From Caulobacter segnis (GTDB lineage Bacteria > Pseudomonadota > Alphaproteobacteria > Caulobacterales > Caulobacteraceae), in assembly GCF_003243465.1 (NCBI RefSeq), contig NZ_QFQZ01000044.1, forward strand, positions 1-39,009: a stretch of DNA of 39,009 bases, written 5' to 3'. Positions within the stretch are counted from its first letter, which is position 1; every line of letters starts with the position of its first letter. Both the position numbers and the translations under genes were made by a program. Shown piece after piece: positions 32,458 through 39,009 of the stretch. The notes under the pieces are model-generated. The model ran no database searches, was not told where the DNA came from, and saw nothing but the letters and a program-made list of their open reading frames with translations.

Positions 32458-34923
32458 TTGTCTATCGACCGTCGCACCCTGATCCACGCCCTGCCTCTCG
32501 CCGGCGTCGCCGCCACCGCCCTGCCCCCCGTCGGCGCAGCGGCCGCATCGACGCCCTTGTCGCCCCGGCGGCGCATCCGTCTGGACGAGGGCTGGCGCTT
32601 CGCCTTCGGGCACGCCGCGGATCCTGATCGCGACTTCGGCTTCGGCGACTTCCAGCGCACCTTCGCCAAGCAGGGCCGCGCCGTCGGCGCCATCGCCGCC
32701 TCCGACTACGACGACAGCCGCTGGCGCGCAGTGACGCTGCCGCACGACTGGGCCGTCGAACTGCCGTTCGCCAACAACATCCGCTTCAACCGCAACCCCG
32801 CCGACAAGGACGACGAGGATCTGGCGGCGGCGCACGGCTACAAGCCGATCGGCCGAAACTTCCCCGAGACTTCGGTCGGCTGGTACCGCCTGACCTTGCC
32901 CACGCAGCCCTCTGACGCTCAGGGCCGGGTGTCGTTGGAGTTCGATGGCGCGTTCCGCGATGCGACCGTCATCGTCAACGGCTACATCGTCACCCAGCAC
33001 CACAGCGGCTACGCCTCGTTCGGCGTCGACATCACCGATTTTCTGAACACCGACGGCCAGCCCGACGTGCTGCTCGTCCGCCTCGACGCCAGCCTGGGCG
33101 AAGGCTGGTTCTATGAGGGCGCGGGCCTCTACCGCCACGTCTGGCTGGTGAAGACCGCCCCGGTCTTCGTACCGCAGTGGGGCGTGTTCGTCCGCGCCAC
33201 GCGCGACGGCCGGGTCGAGGCCGATATCGAGCTCGCCAATCGCCGCGATGCGCCGGCCTCGCTCACGATCGAGGCGCGCGTGCTCGACGCAGGCGTAGTG
33301 GTCGCCTCCGCCCAGTCCAGCCAAGCGCTGGCCGCCTGGGGCGACACGACGGCGACGCTGACCTGCAAGGTCGCATCGCCGCGCCTATGGTCGACGGATA
33401 CGCCCAATCTCTACGTCCTGCGCGTGATCGTTCGCGAGGGAGACACCGTTCTGGACGTCTACGACGTCAGCTTTGGGTTCCGGGAGTTCCGGTTCGACGC
33501 GCGCGAAGGCTTCTTCCTCAATGACCGCCCGCTGAAGCTGAAGGGCGTCAACAATCACCAGGATCACGCCGGCGTCGGCGCGGCCATTCCCGACGCTTTA
33601 CAGATCTGGCGCCTGAAGCAGCTGAAGGCCCTCGGCGCGAACGCCTACCGCGCGTCGCACAACCCGCCGACGCCCGAGCTGCTCGACGCCTGCGACGCCC
33701 TGGGCCTGCTGGTGATCGACGAGACGCGGCAGATGAGCTCGGCCCCCGAGCCCCTGGACGAGTTGCGCCGCCTGATCCGCCGCGACCGCAACCACCCCAG
33801 CGTGATGCTCTGGTCGATCGGCAACGAAGAGCCCCAGCAGGGCACGGCGCGCGGCGGCAAGATCGCCAAGGCCATGGCGCGAGAAATCCGCCGCCTGGAC
33901 CCCACCCGCAAGATCACCGCCGCGATGAACAAGGGCTATGGCGAGGGGATCACCGACGCCCTCGACGTCATGGGGTTCAACTACCACGAAGAGCTGATCG
34001 AGCCCTTCCGGCTGAAGTATCCGAACATGCCGATCATCGGCACCGAGACCGCCAGCGCGGTGTCCACCCGGGGCGAATACGCCCGCGACGACAAGCGCTC
34101 GGTCGTGTCGTCCTACGATGTGGATGCGCCCTATTGGGGCAAGACCGCCCAGGCCTGGTGGAAGCTCTACAACGCCAAGCCCTATCTGCTGGGCGGCTTC
34201 GTCTGGACCGGCTTCGACTATCGCGGCGAGCCGACCCCGTTCAACTGGTGGCCGTCGGTCTCGTCGAACTTCGGGATCTTCGATCTCTGCGGCCTGCCCA
34301 AGGACATCTTCTATTACTATCAGGCCTGGTGGCGGGACGACCTGCCCGTGCTGCATCTGCTGCCGCACTGGAACTGGGAAGGCCAGGAGGGCCAGACCGT
34401 CGAGGTCTGGGCCTACAGCAACCTCGACGCGGTCGAGCTGTTCCTGAATGGCAAGTCCCTGGGGCGGCAGACCCCGCCGAAGGACGGCCACGTCCAGTGG
34501 TCGGTTCCCTACGCGCCTGGTCGCCTCGTCGCCTACGGTTTCAAGGGCGGCAAGGTCGTCCTGAAATCCGAGCGGGTGACGGCCGGCGCGCCGGCCAGCA
34601 TCCTGATCGAGACCGATCGGACGCGCTTGTCGGCCGACGGCCAGGACGTCGCCGTCGTCAATATATCGGTTCTGGACAAGGCGGGCGTCATCGTCCCCAA
34701 GGCCGCCGTCCGTGTGGACTTCGACCTGATCGGCGCGGGCCGACTGATCGGCGTCGGCAACGGCGATCCGAACTCCCACGAGGCCGACAAGGCCTCCTTC
34801 CGGACGACCTACAACGGCCGGGCCCAGGCCTTGGTCCAGACGCGCAAGACGCCGGGCGACATCCGCCTGACCGCACGCGCCGAAGGCCTGACCAGCGCCG
34901 CCGCTCTGTTCTCGAGCCGCTGA
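32458..34923 (+). CDS. GH2 beta-galactosidase-like enzyme
   Basis: Exported retaining glycosidase of 821 residues, most like beta-galactosidases of GH2. The N terminus (IDRRTLIHALPLAGVAATAL) looks like a twin-arginine signal. A sugar-binding jelly-roll domain, an Ig-like domain and the TIM barrel follow. The acid/base is Glu457 in SIGNEEP and the nucleophile Glu530 in IGTETAS. The C-terminal part (AGAPASILIETDRTRLSADGQDVAVVNI onward) resembles the Ig-like domains of longer GH2 enzymes. The start is TTG at 32458 preceded by AGGGGA; no ATG is near. GH97 follows after 21 bases, so the two form a unit. Beta-galactose of galactoxyloglucan or arabinogalactan is the likely target. Confidence 0.87.
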   Translation: MSIDRRTLIHALPLAGVAATALPPVGAAAASTPLSPRRRIRLDEGWRFAFGHAADPDRDFGFGDFQRTFAKQGRAVGAIAASDYDDSRWRAVTLPHDWAVELPFANNIRFNRNPADKDDEDLAAAHGYKPIGRNFPETSVGWYRLTLPTQPSDAQGRVSLEFDGAFRDATVIVNGYIVTQHHSGYASFGVDITDFLNTDGQPDVLLVRLDASLGEGWFYEGAGLYRHVWLVKTAPVFVPQWGVFVRATRDGRVEADIELANRRDAPASLTIEARVLDAGVVVASAQSSQALAAWGDTTATLTCKVASPRLWSTDTPNLYVLRVIVREGDTVLDVYDVSFGFREFRFDAREGFFLNDRPLKLKGVNNHQDHAGVGAAIPDALQIWRLKQLKALGANAYRASHNPPTPELLDACDALGLLVIDETRQMSSAPEPLDELRRLIRRDRNHPSVMLWSIGNEEPQQGTARGGKIAKAMAREIRRLDPTRKITAAMNKGYGEGITDALDVMGFNYHEELIEPFRLKYPNMPIIGTETASAVSTRGEYARDDKRSVVSSYDVDAPYWGKTAQAWWKLYNAKPYLLGGFVWTGFDYRGEPTPFNWWPSVSSNFGIFDLCGLPKDIFYYYQAWWRDDLPVLHLLPHWNWEGQEGQTVEVWAYSNLDAVELFLNGKSLGRQTPPKDGHVQWSVPYAPGRLVAYGFKGGKVVLKSERVTAGAPASILIETDRTRLSADGQDVAVVNISVLDKAGVIVPKAAVRVDFDLIGAGRLIGVGNGDPNSHEADKASFRTTYNGRAQALVQTRKTPGDIRLTARAEGLTSAAALFSSR

Positions 34924-34944
34924 CCCAGGAAGGAAAGCCACAGC

Positions 34945-36819
34945 ATGTCCTTATCGATCACCCTGCTTGCGGCCGCGCAGATCGTCACGGTCTCGCCCGA
35001 CAAGAGCCTTTCGATCTCCATCGCGGACGACGGCCACGCCTTCTCGGTCTCACGCGATGCCGAACCCTTGGTCGTGGATTCGCCGCTCGGGCTGGACCTT
35101 TCGGAAGGCGGCCTGGACGGTCTTGAGCTGAAGGCGGTCGAGCGCAAGGCCATCAGCCGCAGCTTGCCGCTGGTCGCCACCAAGGCCGCGCGCGCCCCCG
35201 ACGTCTACAACGCCACCACCCTGACCTTCCGGGCGAAGGGCGACAGCGCTCGGATGCTGAAGATCGAGGTGCGGGCCTACGATAACGGCGTGGCGTTCCG
35301 CTATGTCCTGCCGGATGCAGGCCCAATCAAGCTGCGCGGAGAACGTACGGCCTTCAGGTTCGACGGCGATCTGTCGTGCCTGACCAGCGAATACAAGGCC
35401 TCGCACGAGAACGACTGGAAGGTCGTCCGTCTCGCCGCGATGGATGTTCGCAAGGCCTATGACCTCCCCGCCGTCTGTACGTCCAAGAGCGGCCGCACGA
35501 CCCTGGCCATCGCCCAGTCGGACCTTGGCGGCTATACGAGCTCGGCCCTGGCCTCCACCGGCAAGGGCTTCCAGGTGCGGCTGTCGCCCCGCCTGGACGA
35601 CCCAAGCTTGGCGGTGACGTCGGACCGTGGCCTGACCACGGCCTGGCGGATCGTCATGGTCGGCGATCGGGCCGGCGACCTGATCCCCTCGCCCCTGATT
35701 GGCAATCTCGCGCCCCAGCCCGTCGGTGACTATGCCTGGGTCAAACCCGGCAAGGCCGCCTGGGACTGGTGGTCGGGGCCGACCGATGGCGAGAAGCCCA
35801 CCATGGAGCGCTTCAAGCGCTTCATCGACTTCGCCGCCGAGAACAATTTCCCCTACTTCCTGATCGACGCCGGCTGGGCCTTGAACGCCACGGGCTGCTG
35901 CGACGCGGATCCGAAGACGGACATCACCCGCGCTGATCCCGCCATCGACATGCCAGCCCTGGTCGCCTACGCCAAGGACAAGGGCGTTGGCCTGATGCTC
36001 TGGGTCCACTGGAAGCATATCGAGTCCCGGATGGACGCCGTGCTCCAGCGCTACGCCGATTGGGGGATCAAGGGCATCAAGGTCGACTTCATGGAGCGCG
36101 ACGACCAGGAGATGGTCGCCTTCTACGAGCGTCTGGCCAAGGCGACGGCGGCGCGCCACCTGCTGCTCGACATGCACGGCGCCTTCCCACCGGCGGGCCT
36201 GTCGCGGACCTATCCGAACTACATCACCCAGGAAGGCGTGCTGGGCGCCGAGTACGACAAGTTCCAGACCAAGCGCATCACCGCCGGCCACAACGTCCAC
36301 CTGGCCTATACGCGCATGCTGCTGGGTCCGATGGACTACACGCCGGGCGGCTTCCGCAACGGCGTGCCGGAGGGCTACGCGCCGACGGAGGTGATGCCCC
36401 GCACCCAGACCCGGCGCGGCCAGGCCCTGGCGATGTACGTCGTCTATGACAGCCCGCTGCAGATGGTCTCGGACGATCCCTCGGCCTACCAGAACGCGCC
36501 TGGCTTCGAGTTCCTGCGCGAGGTTCCAACCGCCTGGGACGAGACGCGGTTCGTCGGCGGAACGCCCGACAGCTATGTCGCCCTGGCCCGACGCGCGGGT
36601 TCGACCTGGTACGTCGGCGTCATGAACAACGAAAGCGGGCGCTCGGTTGACCTGCCGCTGGGCTTTCTTCCGAAAGGCAAGTTCACGGCGCGAATCTGGT
36701 CCGACGGCGCCACGCCCACCGACATCGTGACCTCCAGCCGCGCCGTCGATCCCGCTACGGTTCTGAAGATGGACCTGAAGGGATCGGGCGGCGGCGTTAT
36801 CGTCCTCCAGCCGCGATAG
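34945..36819 (+). CDS. GH97 alpha-glycosidase, retaining alpha-galactosidase-like
   Basis: Periplasmic glycosidase of 624 residues. The N-terminal beta-supersandwich runs to about residue 270 (AWVKPGKAAWDWW), followed by the TIM barrel and a C-terminal beta domain. GIKVDFMERD places an Asp at 381, as in the retaining branch typified by Bacteroides alpha-galactosidase, and YITQEGVLG provides Glu430 as acid/base. The inverting SusB-type branch would instead show catalytic Glu residues. The signal sequence (MSLSITLLAAAQ) is unusually short and has no positive charge, so export is less certain than for its neighbours. AGGAAAG lies 7 nt before the ATG. It follows GH2 after 21 bases. Confidence 0.87.
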   Translation: MSLSITLLAAAQIVTVSPDKSLSISIADDGHAFSVSRDAEPLVVDSPLGLDLSEGGLDGLELKAVERKAISRSLPLVATKAARAPDVYNATTLTFRAKGDSARMLKIEVRAYDNGVAFRYVLPDAGPIKLRGERTAFRFDGDLSCLTSEYKASHENDWKVVRLAAMDVRKAYDLPAVCTSKSGRTTLAIAQSDLGGYTSSALASTGKGFQVRLSPRLDDPSLAVTSDRGLTTAWRIVMVGDRAGDLIPSPLIGNLAPQPVGDYAWVKPGKAAWDWWSGPTDGEKPTMERFKRFIDFAAENNFPYFLIDAGWALNATGCCDADPKTDITRADPAIDMPALVAYAKDKGVGLMLWVHWKHIESRMDAVLQRYADWGIKGIKVDFMERDDQEMVAFYERLAKATAARHLLLDMHGAFPPAGLSRTYPNYITQEGVLGAEYDKFQTKRITAGHNVHLAYTRMLLGPMDYTPGGFRNGVPEGYAPTEVMPRTQTRRGQALAMYVVYDSPLQMVSDDPSAYQNAPGFEFLREVPTAWDETRFVGGTPDSYVALARRAGSTWYVGVMNNESGRSVDLPLGFLPKGKFTARIWSDGATPTDIVTSSRAVDPATVLKMDLKGSGGGVIVLQPR

Positions 36820-36832
36820 CCGCACGGCGACC

Positions 36833-36859
36833 GGCGGAAGCCCTGATCGGGCTTCCGCC
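36833..36859. terminator. Bidirectional terminator between GH97 and GH35
   Basis: GGCGGAAGCCC pairs perfectly with GGGCTTCCGCC (11 base pairs, loop TGATC) in the 71-base gap between convergent genes. It probably serves both; the T content after it is low. Confidence 0.7.
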
Positions 36860-36890
36860 ATTCCCGCGCCCTTGAGAGAGGCTGGCGGGG

Positions 36891-38738
36891 CTACTGCGCC
36901 TCGCGCTTGTTCGTCACCTTGCCGAAGATCGGCGCCGTGGTCGTCTTCAGGCGCTCCTTGCCGTCACCCGTGAGGTCGAAGAACACGACCCGGTTGGCGC
37001 CGGGGCGCATCCAGGGCGCCGGCGTGTAGAGGGTGTGGACGGGCCCGATCGACCAGTAACGGCCCAGATTGTGGCCGTTGAGCCAGAGCTGGCCCTTATG
37101 GGCGCCACGCATGTCGAGATAGGTGTCGGCCGGCTTGTCGACCTTCATCTCCACCTCATAGAAGCAGGGACCGACGCAGGGCCCGGCCGACAGGCGCAGC
37201 TTGGACAGATCGTTCATCGGCAGCCGATACATGCGCCAATCGTTCAGCGGCGCCCCGTCGAAGGTGACCTCGCCGGTCAGGCCCGCCTGTTCCGTGCGGA
37301 TGGCGCGCGAATAGTTCACGCGCCCGGTGTTCTCGACCAGGATATCCAGCGTCGACGCCTTGGCGCGATCCGGCAGGGTCACGGTCTCCTGGTCCAGACG
37401 CCGGTCCAGCGTGCCGACCAGCTTCTGGTCGAGATAGACCTGGGCGTAGCTGTGCACGCCCTTCAGCACCAAGGTCCCGCCCTTACCCGGCCGGAGCGGG
37501 ACGCGATAGAGCACGTAGCCGAAGTTCTGATCGAGCTCCTCGAACGTCAGCGGCCGGTCCGAGCGCACGGGCTCGGGGAGGTTGCGCCACAGCGAGGCGC
37601 TGCGCTTGACGGTCGAGACGGGGAAGGTCTTGGCGACAGTCGGCTTGGGCGTCGGCGCCGCCGGCTTGCCGGTTACTTCGGAGATCACCGACGCCAGCAG
37701 CCCGTACTTGTAGCGCGGGTTGCCCGCCTCATCGAGCGGGGCGTTGTAGTCGTAGCTGGTCGTGTCCGGATGGTAGTCCGTGCCCTTGTGCGAGTCCGCG
37801 CCGTTCATCCAGCCGAACGTCGTGCCGCCGTGGAACATGTACAACGACACCGAGTAGCCGCGCTGCAGCATGAAGCGCAGCTCCTCGGCTTCTTTTTGGC
37901 CGTCGGTCTCGTGGTGGTCCTCGCCCCACTTGTCGAACCATCCCGCCCAGTATTCGCCGACCATTCGCAAGCCGTCTGGCCGGAACGCCTCCAGCTTGGC
38001 GACCGACTCCTTGGCGCCGCCGGACCCGAAGTTCACGACGGACGGCACATGCGGCAGCGAGCCCTTGGCGAGGTCGGAGGCCTGGTTGGACGTAAACAGC
38101 ACGCCGTCGGCCAGGCCGGCCCGGCGGTACGTGGCCTCGAGGCCCTCCAGATAGGCCTTGTCGTCGCCGAAGGCGCCATACTCGTTCTCGAGCTGCACCG
38201 CGACGATCGGGCCGCCGTTCTTCAGCAACAGAGGCTTCACCTCCTGGCCGAGACGGTTGATCCACCGTTCCACGGCGGCGGTGTATTTGGGCTCGGTCGA
38301 GCGCAGGAGCGTGGTCCGGTCCTTCAGCAGCCAGGACGGATAGCCGCCGAGCTCCCATTCGGCGCACACATAGGGGCCGGGGCGCAGGATGACGTCCAGG
38401 CCCTCGGCCTGGGCGGCGCGGATGAAGGCGGCCAGATCGTTCTGGCCGGTGAAGTCGTAGACTCCCGGCCTCGGCTCGTGCGCGTTCCAGAAGGCGTAGG
38501 TCGTGATGGTGTTCAGGCCCATCGCCTTGGCCTTGTGCAGGCGATCACGCCAATAGGCGCGCGGGATGCGCACATAGTGCATCTCGGCCGAGATGACCTG
38601 GTGGGGCTTTCCATCCTTCAGGAAGCCAGCGCCGCTGACCTCGAAACTGTGCGCGGGAGGCGCGGCGTGGGCCGGCAGGGGCGCCAGCGCCGACGTCGAG
38701 AGCGCCGCACACAGCATCCATCCAACGAGCGGCTTCAT
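36891..38738 (-). CDS. GH35 beta-galactosidase
   Basis: Exported retaining beta-galactosidase of 615 residues with a Sec signal peptide ending near AHAAPP (residue 26). The GH35 signature RPGPYVCAEWELGGYPSWL spans 119-137; the acid/base is Glu186 in QLENEYG and the nucleophile Glu262 in MVGEYWAGWFD. Two jelly-roll domains follow (for example LWLNGHNLGRYWSIGP near the end), as in plant-like and Bacteroides/Cellvibrio GH35 enzymes that remove galactose from xyloglucan. The ATG at 38738 has AAGGAG 5 nt upstream; an ATG at 38756 lacks a site. It is a single-gene unit with a 156-base leader behind the shared AT-rich element, which suggests joint control with the large TonB receptor. Confidence 0.92.
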   Translation of the reverse strand: MKPLVGWMLCAALSTSALAPLPAHAAPPAHSFEVSGAGFLKDGKPHQVISAEMHYVRIPRAYWRDRLHKAKAMGLNTITTYAFWNAHEPRPGVYDFTGQNDLAAFIRAAQAEGLDVILRPGPYVCAEWELGGYPSWLLKDRTTLLRSTEPKYTAAVERWINRLGQEVKPLLLKNGGPIVAVQLENEYGAFGDDKAYLEGLEATYRRAGLADGVLFTSNQASDLAKGSLPHVPSVVNFGSGGAKESVAKLEAFRPDGLRMVGEYWAGWFDKWGEDHHETDGQKEAEELRFMLQRGYSVSLYMFHGGTTFGWMNGADSHKGTDYHPDTTSYDYNAPLDEAGNPRYKYGLLASVISEVTGKPAAPTPKPTVAKTFPVSTVKRSASLWRNLPEPVRSDRPLTFEELDQNFGYVLYRVPLRPGKGGTLVLKGVHSYAQVYLDQKLVGTLDRRLDQETVTLPDRAKASTLDILVENTGRVNYSRAIRTEQAGLTGEVTFDGAPLNDWRMYRLPMNDLSKLRLSAGPCVGPCFYEVEMKVDKPADTYLDMRGAHKGQLWLNGHNLGRYWSIGPVHTLYTPAPWMRPGANRVVFFDLTGDGKERLKTTTAPIFGKVTNKREAQ

Positions 38739-38894
38739 ATCTTCTCCTTTGCGCATCTTACCAATTCGGGACGAGGCTGAGAGCCCGACGCAGCGGCGGC
38801 TCGCCGTTCGCTCTGGGGACTCATCGAAGCCAATCTGTCCCTCCCCAGAGGCTCTTGCGGCCCACGGCGTCGCGCCTTGCCAAGCGCCGCCGGC

Positions 38895-38911
38895 AATTTC
38901 TCATATAAATA
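38895..38911 (-). promoter_or_regulatory. AT-rich 17-base element, copy 2
   Basis: Read leftward it is TATTTATATGAGAAATT, identical to the copy before the large TonB receptor and in the same orientation relative to its gene. On its upstream side a 14-base near-palindrome TTTCGCTAGCAAAA (38915-38928) could be an operator. From 38929 to the right edge I see no gene. Confidence 0.55.
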
Positions 38912-39009
38912 GTATTTCGCTAGCAAAATCGTCGAGAGGGCGGGCGGTTACTCTCGCCGTGCGCGCTGTGGGTTAGAGGCGCTGTTGGATGGCCCTCCGG
39001 AGGATCTCG

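Noticed and set aside
1..39009. CRISPR arrays, insertion sequences, prophage or integrase genes
   Set aside because: No regularly spaced repeats, transposase-like frames or terminal inverted repeats were seen on either strand.

Overview
The window looks like chromosomal DNA of a Caulobacter-type alphaproteobacterium. It is GC-rich, carries two TonB-dependent receptors (one of the Xanthomonas/Caulobacter type), has many exported glycoside hydrolases and no Bacteroidetes SusD, and its candidate promoters resemble the Caulobacter housekeeping pattern. The organism is inferred from content, not from a marker gene. Almost all of the window is a polysaccharide utilisation region. I see no transposase, integrase, phage gene or CRISPR array.

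Layout. (1) 11-3303, minus: GH39 beta-xylosidase then a GH35 enzyme, divergent from (2) 3584-5923, plus: GH31 alpha-xylosidase with its own candidate promoter and operator. (3) 5975-14182, minus: a unit running TonB receptor, GH3, GH3, carboxylesterase, 64-residue helix-turn-helix-like protein. A LacI-family regulator lies just upstream (14517-15584), and two strong palindromes sit between regulator and receptor. (4) tRNA-Cys at 15749-15822. (5) 15977-20072, minus: GH29 alpha-L-fucosidase, GH43, GH27. (6) 20241-28717, plus: an L-fucose uptake and oxidative catabolism operon (FucP, zinc dehydrogenase, lactonase, aldo-keto reductase, two-part UxaA-type dehydratase, SDR, FAH-family hydrolase, mutarotase) closed by an IclR regulator. 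(7) 29108-36819, plus: large TonB receptor, GH2 beta-galactosidase, GH97. (8) 36891-38738, minus: GH35 beta-galactosidase.

How it fits together. The activities match the side-chain sugars of fucosylated galactoxyloglucan: alpha-xylose (GH31), beta-galactose (GH35, GH2), alpha-fucose (GH29), beta-glucose backbone (GH3) and O-acetyl groups (esterase). Beta-xylose, arabinose and alpha-galactose enzymes (GH39, GH43, GH27, GH97) add reach into arabinoxylan or arabinogalactan-type chains. Oligosaccharides would enter through the TonB receptors and be trimmed in the periplasm. Fucose released there would be imported by FucP and oxidised to pyruvate and lactate. No endo-acting backbone enzyme is visible, so the first cut must be made by a gene elsewhere or by other organisms. 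The polysaccharide assignment is inference from family content.
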